Positions 17,046 through 26,499 of a DNA stretch of 64,000 bases are shown one piece after another (position 1 is the first letter of the stretch; each line of letters begins with the position of its first letter). The notes under the pieces are model-generated. The model made no database searches, had not been told where the DNA came from, and saw nothing but the letters and a program-made list of their open reading frames with translations. A program made the translations under genes and the position numbers. The stretch spans positions 124,001 through 188,000 of the forward strand of contig CAVSSX010000007.1 of NCBI GenBank assembly GCA_963730735.1. Reading direction: 5' to 3'. This DNA is from CAVSSX01 sp963730735 (lineage in GTDB: Bacteria > Actinomycetota > Acidimicrobiia > Acidimicrobiales > RAAP-2).

Positions 17046-17795
17046 TCAGGACGGTCCGTCGGCCGTCGGCGCCCCGGCCTCGGCGGCCTCGCTGCCGAGA
17101 TACCGGGCGAGGACCTCTTCCTTGGCCCCGGCGGCGGCCCCCTGCCAGGTCACGTGACCCCGCTGCAGGATCATGCAGGTGTCGGCAAACTCGAGCGCCT
17201 TGTGGGCGAACTGCTCGATCAGGATGACCGTGGTCCCCTCGTCCCGGGCCCGCTGGAGGCTCTCGAACACGGAGTTCACCAGGAGGGGGGCCAGGCCGAG
17301 CGACGGCTCGTCGGCGATGACCAGCTTCGGTCGACCGACCAGCACCCGGCTGAGCGACAGCATCTGCTGCTGACCGCCGGACAGGGTGCCGGCCCGCTGG
17401 TTGCGCCGCTCCTCGAGGATCGGGAAGGTCTCGAACGCGCTCTGGATCCGCTCGTCGACCTGGCGGCGGGGCCCGGTGTTGCGGAGGCAGATCCGTAGGT
17501 TGTCGACCACCGACAAGCCGGGGAAGATGCCGCGGCCTTCGGGGATGTAGAAGAGGCCGCGCCGGCTGACGTGGTGGGGCGCCATCGTCGTGATGTCCTC
17601 CCCGTCGAAGGTGATCCGGCCCTTGGTCGGACTCACCAGGCCGGCCATCACCTTGCCGAAGGTGCTCTTGCCGGCACCGTTGGCCCCGAGCAGCGCCACC
17701 GCCTGGCCGGCCGGGATCTCGATCGAGACGTCGAACAGGACCTGGGCCGGCCCGTAGGCCGCCGACATCGACTCCACCGAGAGCACCGACGTCAC
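17046..17795 (-). CDS. Liv-type ABC transporter ATP-binding protein (LivF-like), importer 1
   Basis: A 249-residue ABC ATPase of the LivF type. Walker A is LLGANGAGKST, the signature is LSGGQQQM, Walker B is LVIADEPSLGLAP, and the H-loop region is ILIEQF. It pairs with the LivG-like subunit to power import through the fused permease. The GTG at 17795 overlaps the LivG-like stop as GTGA, giving coupled translation. The SDR gene follows after 7 nt. Confidence 0.92.
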   Translation of the reverse strand: MTSVLSVESMSAAYGPAQVLFDVSIEIPAGQAVALLGANGAGKSTFGKVMAGLVSPTKGRITFDGEDITTMAPHHVSRRGLFYIPEGRGIFPGLSVVDNLRICLRNTGPRRQVDERIQSAFETFPILEERRNQRAGTLSGGQQQMLSLSRVLVGRPKLVIADEPSLGLAPLLVNSVFESLQRARDEGTTVILIEQFAHKALEFADTCMILQRGHVTWQGAAAGAKEEVLARYLGSEAAEAGAPTADGPS

Positions 17796-18592
17796 TGGAT
17801 CACCTCCGTACCGATGTAGGCCGCCTGGACCTTCGGGTCGCTCCGGATCTCGTCGGGCAGGCCGGCGGCGATCATGGTGCCGAAGTCGAGCACGTAGACC
17901 CGGTCGGCCAGGCCGAGCACCAGATCGACATCGTGCTCCACCAGCACCGCGGCCACGCCGTGCTCGTCCCGGGCCTGGGAGATGGCCGCCGCCAGCAACG
18001 CCGTCTCGTTGGCGTCGAGCCCGGACGACGGCTCGTCGAGGAGCAGGACGGTCGGGTTGCCGGCCAGCGCCCGGGCGACCTCGACCCGGCGCACGATCCC
18101 GAGCGGCAGCCCCACGGCCCGCCGTTCGGCGATGTCGCGGATACCCAGCGCGCCCAGGATCTCCGAGACTCGCCGGTCCTCGTTGCGGTCCCGCCGCCAC
18201 CGGTCGGGCAGGCCGAGGAGGTCGGTCCACACCCGGGAACGGGAGTGCCGCACGCGGTAGGCCACCTCGAGGTGCTCGCGGACGGTGAGGGTCGGGAAGA
18301 GCTCGGGGTGCTGGAACGTTCGGTAGAGGCCGCGAGCGCAGCGGCGCTGCGGGCTCTCCCCGGTGACGTCCTCGCCGCCCATGGCCACCCGACCGTTGTT
18401 CGGGCGCCGCAGGCCCGACAGCACGTCGAAGAGGGTGCTCTTGCCAGCCCCGTTCGGACCGATGAGGCCCACGATCTCGTGCTGGCCGACCATGACGTCG
18501 ACCTCCGACAGGGCCACCACGCCCCCGAAACGGACGGTGACGCCGCTGCATTCGAGCACCGGTCGGGCGGCTCCGGCCGCGGCGGCACTCAT
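17792..18592 (-). CDS. Liv-type ABC transporter ATP-binding protein (LivG-like), importer 1
   Basis: A 266-residue ABC ATPase of the LivG type. Walker A is LIGPNGAGKST, Walker B is VLLLDEPSSGLDA and the H-loop is VEHDVDLVLGLADR. The signature region reads LPLGIVRRVEVARAL, a degenerate LSGGQ as often seen in this subfamily. The ATG at 18592 overlaps the permease stop as ATGA. It is the second ATPase of importer 1. Confidence 0.91.
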   Translation of the reverse strand: MSAAAAGAARPVLECSGVTVRFGGVVALSEVDVMVGQHEIVGLIGPNGAGKSTLFDVLSGLRRPNNGRVAMGGEDVTGESPQRRCARGLYRTFQHPELFPTLTVREHLEVAYRVRHSRSRVWTDLLGLPDRWRRDRNEDRRVSEILGALGIRDIAERRAVGLPLGIVRRVEVARALAGNPTVLLLDEPSSGLDANETALLAAAISQARDEHGVAAVLVEHDVDLVLGLADRVYVLDFGTMIAAGLPDEIRSDPKVQAAYIGTEVIQ

Positions 18593-20631
18593 GCCGGATC
18601 CCCCTGCGGCGTGCCGGCCAGCAGTCCCGGACTTCGACTGCTCGGTGGCGGCGCGGCGGCCCCCCGGCCGGTATTGGCCAACCGGCGCACCAGTCCCCTG
18701 ATCTGCCGACCGGTCTGTGAGACGAAGCCGCTCGGGTCCTTGGCCACGCCCAGGGCGGCCAACCCGAAGAGGGCGGTGGGCAGCTCGGTGAGCGAGTGGG
18801 GGAACCAGGCCAGCACGATCGCCGGGAACAGGGCCAGGCTCAGGCCGCCGGTGATCGCCGCCAGGTTGTTGCGGACGCCGTTGGCCACGATGATGGCCAA
18901 CCAGACCAGGCCGGTGAAGGTGGCGAACGACTCGGTCTGGCTGGACTCGGCGTACATCGACAGGAACCCACCGGCGATGCCGGCGATCATGGCGCTGAGG
19001 GCGAAGATCAGCAATTTCATCTGGATGACGCTGAGGCCGATCGTCCGGGCCCCCGGTTCGCTCCATCGGACGGAGGAGACGGCCAGACCGGTGGTCGATC
19101 GGCGCAGGTTGAAGATCAGCAGCCCCACGACGCAGAAGGCCACCAGGCACAGATAGGCGTAGCCCAGGTCGCTCGAGGCGAACGACGGCCGGGGCACGTT
19201 CACACCCAGACCGAATTGGTAGAAGGTGTTCTGGTTGAAGACGACGTTGTCCATCAAGAGCCCGAAGGTCAGGGTGACCAGCGCCACGTAGATGTCGCCC
19301 AACCGCAGGGTGAGGAAGCCGATGATCAGCCCGACCGGCACGCAGACCAGGCCACCGGCGATGACGGCGGCCAGGACCGGCCAGCCGTGGTTGGTGGCCA
19401 ACTGGGCCGTCGCCGCGCTGCCGATGCCGGCGTAGGTGATCTGGCACAACGAGATCACGCCGCCCTCGCCGGTGATCAGCGTGTACGAGAGGAAGGCGAT
19501 CCCGTAGGCGAACCCCTCCCCGACCAGGGCCACCCAGTAGCCGTGGAGGAGCAGGGGCAGGATGGCGACGATGGCCATGAAGGTCACGACGCCCGAGTAG
19601 CGGGAGCCGAGTCGCCGGACGATCTCGCCGGTCGGGTGGGCCGGCGCCCCGGCGGTCTCCTCGGCCGGCGCCGACCGGTGGTCCACCGCCTCGTCGGCCA
19701 GGGCGAACGTGGTGGCCAGCTCGTTGAGGCCGCTGCGGTCCTCCGGCGTCCTCGTGCCACGGATCGAGTAGATGATCAGGAAGACCAGGACGAACACGAA
19801 CGGGATGGCCGGGGTGATGTCCTGGGAGATCGAGCTCGACGGCGGGATGTACTTCTGGATGATCGAGCCCACGATGCCGAGGAGCAGCGCCGAGCCGAAG
19901 GCGGCGCCGATATTGCGGAGGCGGGCCACCACCACGGCCGTGAACGCACCGGCGATCAGGACGGTGAACGTGACCGAGTCGAGGCCGATGATCGGCGCCG
20001 TGAGCACCCCGGTCAGGCCGGCCAGGAAGCTGCCGGCCGCCCACACGCCGACTTCGATCTTCTGCGGGTTGGTGCCGGTCAGGCTGGTCATCGTCTCGGA
20101 GTCGACCAGCCCCCGGACGGTCAGTCCGGCGCTCGTGTACCGCAACACGAAGCCACCGATGAGCATCAGGCCGATGACGCAGATGAACACGATGATCTGG
20201 TCCAGGGTGATGGCCACGCCGCCGACGTTGAAGACCTTCACCGGTACGGGGGCCAGGCCCGGGACGGTCTCGATGGCCTGGTTGCCGAAGATCATCTGGG
20301 TGATCGGCGGGAGGGCCACGGACACGCCGATCGTGGCCACCACCTTCACCAGGGTCGACGAGCCGGAGATCGAACGGAACAGGACGGCCCACAAGAAGAC
20401 GCCCAGGAGGGGGCCGACGACGACGATGGCCAACACGGCGGCCGACCAGATCGACCACCCCTGCTGAGTGTGCAGGTAGTAGTAGAAGCGCGCCACGAAG
20501 TACGCCATCGAGGCGAACGCGAAGTTCAGGATCCCGGTCGACAGGTACGTGGCAACGATGCTGACGGAGGCGATGGCGTAGATGCCTCCGAGCACCAGTC
20601 CGGCGATGACGTACTGGATGAAGATGCTCAC
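18589..20631 (-). CDS. Fused LivH-LivM ABC permease, importer 1
   Basis: A 680-residue membrane protein combining two permease subunits. Residues about 1-295 resemble LivH (IQYVIAGLVLGGIYAIASVS start; ILNFAFASMAYFVARF). A linker of about 50 residues (THRTPEDRSGLN-like, hydrophilic) follows. Residues about 345-620 resemble LivM (GEGGVISLCQITYAGIGS). It forms the channel for a branched-chain amino acid or small organic acid. The GTG at 20631 is chosen because the transmembrane start follows directly and GAGGG precedes it; an ATG at 20667 is possible. A hairpin at 20698-20730 separates it from the binding-protein gene. Confidence 0.9.
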   Translation of the reverse strand: MSIFIQYVIAGLVLGGIYAIASVSIVATYLSTGILNFAFASMAYFVARFYYYLHTQQGWSIWSAAVLAIVVVGPLLGVFLWAVLFRSISGSSTLVKVVATIGVSVALPPITQMIFGNQAIETVPGLAPVPVKVFNVGGVAITLDQIIVFICVIGLMLIGGFVLRYTSAGLTVRGLVDSETMTSLTGTNPQKIEVGVWAAGSFLAGLTGVLTAPIIGLDSVTFTVLIAGAFTAVVVARLRNIGAAFGSALLLGIVGSIIQKYIPPSSSISQDITPAIPFVFVLVFLIIYSIRGTRTPEDRSGLNELATTFALADEAVDHRSAPAEETAGAPAHPTGEIVRRLGSRYSGVVTFMAIVAILPLLLHGYWVALVGEGFAYGIAFLSYTLITGEGGVISLCQITYAGIGSAATAQLATNHGWPVLAAVIAGGLVCVPVGLIIGFLTLRLGDIYVALVTLTFGLLMDNVVFNQNTFYQFGLGVNVPRPSFASSDLGYAYLCLVAFCVVGLLIFNLRRSTTGLAVSSVRWSEPGARTIGLSVIQMKLLIFALSAMIAGIAGGFLSMYAESSQTESFATFTGLVWLAIIVANGVRNNLAAITGGLSLALFPAIVLAWFPHSLTELPTALFGLAALGVAKDPSGFVSQTGRQIRGLVRRLANTGRGAAAPPPSSRSPGLLAGTPQGDPA

Positions 20632-20697
20632 GCTGCCCTCAAATTCACGACCGAACGGGTGCAACATTCTCTGTACCGCGCACAACTGGGCCGACCC

Positions 20698-20730
20698 CGG
20701 GGAGGAGGCACCTGGCGTGCCCCCTCCCCG
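20698..20730 (-). terminator. Hairpin between binding-protein and permease genes, importer 1
   Basis: Arms of 14 nt (CGGGGAGGAGGCAC on the left, one mismatch) flank the 5-nt loop CTGGC, 17 nt past the binding-protein stop. Its position matches that of the hairpin at 29395-29428 in importer 2. Both probably act as partial terminators or 3'-end stabilisers that make binding protein more abundant than permease. Confidence 0.65.
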
Positions 20731-20747
20731 AAGGACGACCCTGGAAC

Positions 20748-22028
20748 TCAGCCGCCCGAGGCCGGGTGGGCGATCTGATCCGAGTTGGGGATCTGCGTGC
20801 CGCACACGGGCGTGCTGCTCAACGGGGCGAACCCGTTGGTCGTGGCCTTGAGGAAGTAGTAGCACTCCGGGTTCGGGTCGTGGCCGAAGATCGTGGAGTA
20901 GTTGATCGTGTGCGGCAACAACCCGTTGGCGTTGTAGCTCTTCACCGCCCGGAGGTCCTTGATGAAGTTGGCCCTCGTCAGGTCCTTGCCGGTGGCTTGC
21001 AGGCCCCGGATGAACAGCGTTGCCGCCAGGTACCCCTCCATGGCGCCGAAGTCCGGGAAGTCGGTCGACTTGTAGCCGGCGTACTTCTCGAGGTTGGCCA
21101 TCATGGCCTCGCTGGCGGCGTTCTTCACCTGCGCCGGGAGCCAGCCCAGCTGGAAGTACGCACCGTGGCCGACCAAGGAACTCCACGCCGACGAGGCCGG
21201 CAGGGCCGGCCCGTACGTCGTCACCTGGTCCATGACCTTGACGTCGATGCCGGCCTGCTCCGCCTGCTGGAACAGACCCAGCTCGGTGGTGTTCGAGGTC
21301 GGCGCGTAGATGGCGTCGATACCGGCGTTCTTCATGGCCACCACTTCGGTGGAGAAGTTGCTGTCGCCGTAGGTCAGCGTCAGGTTCTCGTAGCCCACCT
21401 TCAGTCCGGCCTTCTGGAAGGACACGGCGCCGGCCTTGGACGTCGCCGTCGAGCCCGGGTCGCTGAAGCCCAGCACGGCCACGTTCGTCGCACCATGCTG
21501 CTTGTAGAAGGTGCCGGGCAGCGAGTACGCCGGGTAGTGCTGGTCGATGCTCCCGGTGTCGGAGGCGAACATGTTGGTGTAGGGCTGGGTACCGAAGCCA
21601 CCCTCGTAGGACGCACCGACCACCGGGACGCCCTGCTCGTACAGGTAGCGGGTCGGACCCTCGGTGGCCGTGCTCACCGCCGCCAGGGCGAAGACGCCCT
21701 TGTTGCCGACGGCGTCCTGCGCCGCCGCCAGGGCCCCCTGGACCGAGCTGGTGTCGTCCTCGGGCACCACCTGGATCTTGCGCCCGTCGACCCCGCCCTT
21801 GGCGTTCTGCGCGTCGATCACGGCGTCGAAGGCCTTCTCGGTGTTGGCGTAGAGCGGGGCGATCGGCCCGCTCAGGCTGGTCAGGAGCGCGATCTTCACG
21901 CTGTTGCCGGTCACGCCCGGCGAGCTCGAGGCCGCACCTGCGCTGGTGACGCCGACAGCGGTCACCAGCGTGGTCGAGGCCATCGCTCCGGCCAGCGCGA
22001 CGCGCCGGAATTTCTTAGATCGAGACAC
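20748..22028 (-). CDS. ABC transporter substrate-binding protein, importer 1
   Basis: A 426-residue periplasmic-binding-fold type I protein. The N-terminal signal has a basic start SRSKKFRR, a hydrophobic stretch and a cleavage-like TSAGAAS at about residue 32; no lipobox Cys is seen. The mature part opens VKIALLTSLSGPIAPLYANT, the usual Liv-family first strand. It captures the substrate outside the membrane for the fused permease. The start is GTG at 22028, after an eight-base G run. The ligand cannot be predicted; the family binds amino acids, amides and aromatic or short carboxylates. Confidence 0.9.
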   Translation of the reverse strand: MSRSKKFRRVALAGAMASTTLVTAVGVTSAGAASSSPGVTGNSVKIALLTSLSGPIAPLYANTEKAFDAVIDAQNAKGGVDGRKIQVVPEDDTSSVQGALAAAQDAVGNKGVFALAAVSTATEGPTRYLYEQGVPVVGASYEGGFGTQPYTNMFASDTGSIDQHYPAYSLPGTFYKQHGATNVAVLGFSDPGSTATSKAGAVSFQKAGLKVGYENLTLTYGDSNFSTEVVAMKNAGIDAIYAPTSNTTELGLFQQAEQAGIDVKVMDQVTTYGPALPASSAWSSLVGHGAYFQLGWLPAQVKNAASEAMMANLEKYAGYKSTDFPDFGAMEGYLAATLFIRGLQATGKDLTRANFIKDLRAVKSYNANGLLPHTINYSTIFGHDPNPECYYFLKATTNGFAPLSSTPVCGTQIPNSDQIAHPASGG

Positions 22029-22404
22029 TTCTAATCCCCCCCCGGGTCGATGTGTACCTCAAATGGTACGTTCGTATCTTACGACAATAGCGATATCGGC
22101 TTCCACCCCAAATATTGAGATCGTGTCGCAGGTGGCTCAGTCTTACCATCTCAGACTGCCACGTTTCCATAGATCTAGCTGGAGTTATCCGAGCTAGCAG
22201 CGTGGAGCGGGACGGTCGGGTAATTTCGCAACACGTTCGACGGCTGGCGCCTCGGGGCCACCGTCGGCGGTCGAACGCCGGGGTTGCACACGGCGTGGGC
22301 CCCTCCGCTGCTTTACGGGCGTCTCGTGGTCTTGCTACAAGAGAGGCGCAGGCGGGGGGCGGTTCGATCGTCACCAGACCACACGAACCAGTGCGAGGGG
22401 GAAC
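22029..22404. other. Divergent intergenic region, importer 1 and SDR
   Basis: A 376-nt A/T-richer gap serving the binding-protein gene (minus) and the SDR gene (plus). It holds several short inverted repeats: TCGTA-TCT-TACGA (22072-22084), the palindrome CGATATCG (22091-22098), CAGTCT and AGACTG around 22137-22158, and TAGCT and AGCTA around 22176-22197. A TAAGAT hexamer on the minus strand at about 22078-22083 could be a -10 element. Regulator sites are likely but none can be assigned to a known protein. Confidence 0.5.
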
Positions 22405-23139
22405 ATGTCACGACAGACCGTGGTCGTCACCGGGGTGGGTCACGGGATCGGCAAGGCGACGGCCGAGCGGTTCGCCCGGGAGGAGGGCGTCGCCCTGGTC
22501 CTCGGCGACCTCAACGAGGAGTGGCTGGCCGAGACGGCCGCCGTGTGCGAGGGACTCGGCGCCGACGTGCTCGCCCTCCCCTTCGACCAGCGGTCGAGCG
22601 ACAGCGTCGACGCACTCTTCGCCGGTGCCGACGACCGCTTCGGCCGTATCGACGTCCTGGCCAACGTGGTCGGGATCTACCCCGGCGCCCTCGTCACCAC
22701 CATGTCCAACGAGCTGTGGGACGAGGTGCTGCTCACCAACCTGACCGGCCTCTTCTACTGCTGTCGGGCCGGCATGGCCCGCATGCTGGCCGCCGGTGGG
22801 GGGAGCATCGTGAACGTGGCGTCCACCTCGGCCGCCATCCCCCTCAAGGGCATGTCGGCCTACGCCGCCAGCAAGGGCGGGATCGAGGCCTTCAGTCGGG
22901 TGCTGGCCCTCGAGGGAGCGCCGACCGTCCGGGTGAACGCCGTCGCCCCGGGGCCCATCCTCACGTGGCCCATGAGCGACGCCGACGCCAACAGCTTCGA
23001 CCCGGTGGCGGCCATCCCGATGGGTCGCTGGGGGCAGCCCGAGGAGATCGCCGAGTCCATCGCCTTCCTGGCCTCGCCGGCGGCGACGTTCATGACCGGG
23101 CAGGTGCTCCGGGTCAACGGGGGCAAGCACATGGCCTGA
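22405..23139 (+). CDS. SDR-family oxidoreductase
   Basis: A 244-residue SDR. It has the cofactor motif TGVGHGIGKA, the Ser of NVASTSAA and YAASK. The usual NNAG is replaced by ANVVG, a mild variant. The C-terminus MTGQVLRVNGGKHMA is typical. It is an NAD(P)-dependent oxidoreductase of unknown substrate. The ATG at 22405 follows GAGGGGG. It is the first plus-strand gene after the importer 1 operon, with the dimeric-barrel gene 119 nt downstream. Confidence 0.87.
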   Translation: MSRQTVVVTGVGHGIGKATAERFAREEGVALVLGDLNEEWLAETAAVCEGLGADVLALPFDQRSSDSVDALFAGADDRFGRIDVLANVVGIYPGALVTTMSNELWDEVLLTNLTGLFYCCRAGMARMLAAGGGSIVNVASTSAAIPLKGMSAYAASKGGIEAFSRVLALEGAPTVRVNAVAPGPILTWPMSDADANSFDPVAAIPMGRWGQPEEIAESIAFLASPAATFMTGQVLRVNGGKHMA

Positions 23140-23258
23140 CGGCCGGTGCGGTCGCCACCGGCCGGGCGCCGCCGGCGATGGCCGGGTAGCTTCCGGGCGT
23201 CAACCGACCATCGGGTGCTGCAGGTGCCACCCGGTCTGGTCACGACGGAGGGGACGAC

Positions 23259-24023
23259 ATGAAACCGGCACTGGCCTTCTTCTCGTTCGCCGAGCTCACC
23301 GACGCCGCCCGGCATCGCGAGTTCAACGAGTACCACCAGCTGGACCACCGGCCGGAGAACCTGGCCCTCCCGAGCGTGATCTTCGGCGAGCGTTGGGTCC
23401 GTTCACCCGACTGCGCCGACGCCCTGCCGACGGCGGCGACCGACTTCGCCTCGGTGCACTACCTGACCATGTACTGGCTCCGGGAGCCGATCGAGGCCAG
23501 CCGCGTCGAGTGGATCGACCTCGGCAGCACGGCCGCCTATCTCGGTCGACGGCCCGACCTCGACTGGTCCCAACGCCCGCTGGTGGCGCCGTTCGTCCCG
23601 CTCAAGGGCTACACGAACCCCCGGGTGTTGATCTCCGCCGAGGCCCTCCCGTTCCGCCCGGCGAGGGGGATCTTCGTCACGGCCACGCAGATCGGCGACG
23701 ACCTGGGGGCGGCCGAGCGGCTGGCCCGTTGGTACGACCGGGTCCACGTGCCCGACGTGCTGTCCTGCCGCGGCGTGGCCGGCGCCTGGACCTTCGTGAG
23801 CGAGAACGCCTTCCCAGCCCACCGTCGACCCGACGCCGACGGACCGGGCGTCCGGATCCACGTCTACTTCCTCGACGAGGACCCGCTGGCGTTCGCCGCC
23901 GACTACCTCGAGCGGCAGCCCTCGTGGGCGCCCTCGCCCGACGAGGCGGCCGAGACCCCTCTGTTCACGTCGGTACTGCGGACGATCGTCCCGTGGGAGT
24001 GGGACTGGTTCGACCAGTCCTGA
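23259..24023 (+). CDS. Hypothetical protein with two dimeric alpha/beta-barrel-like repeats
   Basis: A 254-residue soluble protein. Two similar halves can be seen: residues about 1-60 with FNEYHQLDHRPENLALPSV, and residues about 125-180 with RWYDRVHVPDVLSCRGVAGA. The His-rich YHQLDHRPE and YDRVHVPDVL motifs are like those of EthD-type dimeric alpha/beta-barrel proteins. Such folds serve in oxygenase accessory or isomerase roles; no reaction can be named. The ATG at 23259 follows GGAGGGG. It is probably co-transcribed with the SDR gene and converges on the thiolase. Confidence 0.65.
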   Translation: MKPALAFFSFAELTDAARHREFNEYHQLDHRPENLALPSVIFGERWVRSPDCADALPTAATDFASVHYLTMYWLREPIEASRVEWIDLGSTAAYLGRRPDLDWSQRPLVAPFVPLKGYTNPRVLISAEALPFRPARGIFVTATQIGDDLGAAERLARWYDRVHVPDVLSCRGVAGAWTFVSENAFPAHRRPDADGPGVRIHVYFLDEDPLAFAADYLERQPSWAPSPDEAAETPLFTSVLRTIVPWEWDWFDQS

Positions 24024-24036
24024 GCCCGCACCGGCC

Positions 24037-25219
24037 TCAGCTGGCGGGCACCTCGATGACGGTCGCCGAACCCATGCCGCCGCCGGCGCACATGGCGGCC
24101 ACACCGATGCCGCCGCCCCGACGACGCAGCTCGTAGACGAGGGTCGTCACCATCCGGGCCCCGGTGGCGGCGATCGGGTGACCGAGGCTGCAGCCGCTCC
24201 CGTTCACGTTCACCTTGTCCGGGTCGATCCCCAACTCCTGGACGGTGGCCACACACATGGCGGCGAAGGCCTCGTTGATCTCGAAGACGTCGACGTCCTC
24301 GATCGACAGGCCGGCCCGGCCGAGGGCCTTCGGGATGGCGCTGATCGGCGCCAGGCCGGTGTCGGGCCGGCTCGATCCCGACGTTGGCCCAGGCCCGGAC
24401 CCGGGCCAGCGGCGCCAGGCCGTGCTCGGCGGCGAAGGTGTCGGAGGTGAGCACCAGGGCCGCCGCCGCGTCGTTGATCCCCGAGGCGTTCCCGGCCGTG
24501 ATGGCGAAGTCGGGAATCTCGGGGTGCAGCACGTTGAGCGACGCCAGCTTCTCGGCCGTCGAACTGCGACGGGGGTGCTCGTCGACGTCGAAGACCACGA
24601 CCTCGCCGTCGGCCTTCTTCACCTTGACCGGCACGATCTCCTGGTCGAAGTACCCGGCGTCGATGGCCGCCACGGCGTTGCGGTGCGACCGCAGGGCCCA
24701 GGCGTCCATGGCCTCGCGGGAGATCCCGGCCTCGACGGCGGCGTTCCACCCGACCGTGATCGACATGTCGTCGACCGGTGCGCCAGGGGTGCTCCGGTGC
24801 GCCGGGGACACCCACTGCTCGTTCCACTCGTCGGTCTCGGGGTCACGGAAGCGCGACTTGGGGGCGGTGGACGACGACTGCACGCCGCCGGCGACGACGG
24901 CGTCGTCCATGCCGGCCCGGATCTCGGCCGCCGCCAACTGGACCGCCGTCAGGCCGCCGGCGCAGTGACGGTTGACCGCCGCACCCGGGATCGCCGTCAG
25001 GCCGGCCTCGATGGCCGCATACCGCCCGACCGCCCCACCGCCGTAGAGCGACTCGGCGAAGATCATGTCGTCGACCAGCTCGGGGGCCAGGCCGCTGCGC
25101 TGGACGGCCTCCTCGATGACCGCCTGGGCCAGGGTGAAGGCGGTCGTCTCGCTCAACGTCCCCTTCCACGCCGTCCCGATCGCCGTGCGACACGCGGAAA
25201 CGATGACTGCCTCGGGCAT
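24037..25219 (-). CDS. Acetyl-CoA C-acyltransferase (thiolase), one frameshift
   Basis: A thiolase-family protein of 393 codons after removing one inserted base near 24364-24366 (a GGG run). The active-site Cys is in NRHCAGGLTA, the His in SLGHPIAATGAR, and the second Cys in AMCAGGGMGSA. It cleaves a 3-ketoacyl-CoA with CoA, the last step of a beta-oxidation round, or runs in reverse. At the break the frames join as GIEPADTGLAP, matching the family spacing GxxPxxxGxxP. The ATG at 25219 follows AGAGGGGG. The candidate operator at 25239-25254 lies 20 nt upstream. Confidence 0.87.
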
Positions 25220-25238
25220 GGTGGTCCCCCTCTGAAGT

Positions 25239-25254
25239 GCCAAACGTTTGTTAG
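25239..25254. promoter_or_regulatory. Candidate operator RCCAAACGNTYGKTAG, site 3
   Basis: GCCAAACGTTTGTTAG contains the perfect 10-bp palindrome CAAACGTTTG. It lies 20 nt upstream of the thiolase ATG and would overlap the promoter or leader. It matches the consensus built from the sites at 1340, 11855 and 32911. Confidence 0.5.
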
Positions 25255-25321
25255 ACGCTTCGATGCTATCGCCTGCCATCCGGCGATGCGCCGGGGGAGG
25301 CCTGACGACGCGAGGGGCCCG

Positions 25322-25745
25322 CTAGCCGCTGGTGCCGAGCCGGCTGGCGAACCGCCAGCCGTCCGGGGTCCGCCGGAAGGTGTCGGCGTAGGTCCCCATG
25401 GCGGCCACCGTCGGCGCGGTGTCGGTGGCGGCGAAGTACTGCCAGGTCGTGCGGGCCCGGGCGGCGTCGCCCTCCACCGTCACCGCCGTGGTCGTGACCA
25501 CGTGGCGCGTGTGGGCGCCGGCGCCGGTGAACCCGGCGGCGCGGCGTCCCTGGGCCGAGGCGATCACGGCCGCCTTTCCCTCGGCCGCCGGGCCTCCGGG
25601 GAGCTCCCACCGGACGTCGTCGCAGAGCAGGCCGGCGTAGTCCTCGACCTCGCCCTCGTCGGTGGTCCGGGCCATGGCCACGATCGAGCTCGCGGATGGC
25701 CGCCTCGTCGAGCAGACGTTGCAGCTCGTCGTCCGTCGGTGGCAT
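25322..25745 (-). CDS. NTF2/SnoaL-like protein, one frameshift
   Basis: A 140-codon NTF2-fold protein once one inserted base at about 25685 is removed; the insertion creates CGATCG. The N-terminal helix reads DDELQRLLDEAAIREL, followed by EVEDYAGLLCDDVRWELPGG and a C-terminal TFRRTPDGWRFASR, the normal order for the fold. Relatives are ketosteroid-isomerase- or SnoaL-like enzymes and many of unknown role. The ATG at 25745 lies 22 nt downstream of the importer 2 LivF-like stop, so it is probably the tail of that operon. Confidence 0.75.
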
Positions 25746-25767
25746 CAGACGTCGCCTCCCCGATCGA

Positions 25768-26499
25768 TCACGAGTCCTCGTGGCCCTGGTACAGGGCCTC
25801 GAGCTCGGCGATGCTCGTCGCCGAGGCCGGGCCCGTGTAGACGGTCTCCCCCCGGGACAGCACCAGCAGGATGTCGGCGATGCCGTAGGCCCGCTCGAGG
25901 TACTGCTCGATGAGGATGAAGGTGGTCCGGCCCTTGGACTCGGCCAGCGTCCGGAACAACCGGTCGACGATGGCCGGTGCCAATCCGTGCGACAGCTCGT
26001 CGATGATGGCGACCGGCGGCTGGTTGATCAGGATTCGGGCCAACGACAGCATCTGCTGCTCGCCGCCCGACAGCATGCCGGCCCGGGTGCCCCGGCGCGT
26101 GCCGAGGAACTCGAAGAACGAGGCCGCCTGCTCGACCACGTCGTTCTTCTTCTTGCGGTTGTTGGCATCGGAACCGAGGCAGAGGTTCTCGGTCACCGTC
26201 AGCGACGGGAACACGGCGCCACCCTCGGGGACGTAGGCGATGCCCCGGCGGGCCCGCCGGAACAGCGGCTCGGTGCCCACGTCGACCTGGTCGAGGAACA
26301 CCTTGCCCGACTCCACCGGCAGCGCCCCGGCGACCGTCCCGCCGAACGTGGACTTGCCGGCGCCGTTCGGGCCGAGCACGCAGCACACCTGGCCCGGGGC
26401 CACGGCGACCTCGACGTGGTGCAGGGCGGCGATGCCGCCGTAGGCGTAGGACAGGTCGCGGACCTCGACCGTGCCGCTCCGGGTCTCGGTCGTCGTCAT
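25768..26499 (-). CDS. Liv-type ABC transporter ATP-binding protein (LivF-like), importer 2
   Basis: A 243-residue ABC ATPase. Walker A is VLGPNGAGKST, the signature is LSGGEQQM, Walker B is VAIIDELSHGLAP (Leu in place of the usual Pro) and the H-loop region is ILIEQYLERAYG. It is the second ATPase of importer 2. The ATG at 26499 overlaps the LivG-like stop by one base (TGATG), indicating reinitiation coupling. Confidence 0.9.
   Translation of the reverse strand: MTTTETRSGTVEVRDLSYAYGGIAALHHVEVAVAPGQVCCVLGPNGAGKSTFGGTVAGALPVESGKVFLDQVDVGTEPLFRRARRGIAYVPEGGAVFPSLTVTENLCLGSDANNRKKKNDVVEQAASFFEFLGTRRGTRAGMLSGGEQQMLSLARILINQPPVAIIDELSHGLAPAIVDRLFRTLAESKGRTTFILIEQYLERAYGIADILLVLSRGETVYTGPASATSIAELEALYQGHEDS

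Noticed and set aside
24368..24378. GATC-linked insertion in the thiolase
   Set aside because: A repair at the GATC would give VGISRPDTG, but deleting a base from the nearby GGG run restores the family spacing GIEPADTGLAP better, so this break is not counted as CGATCG-linked.
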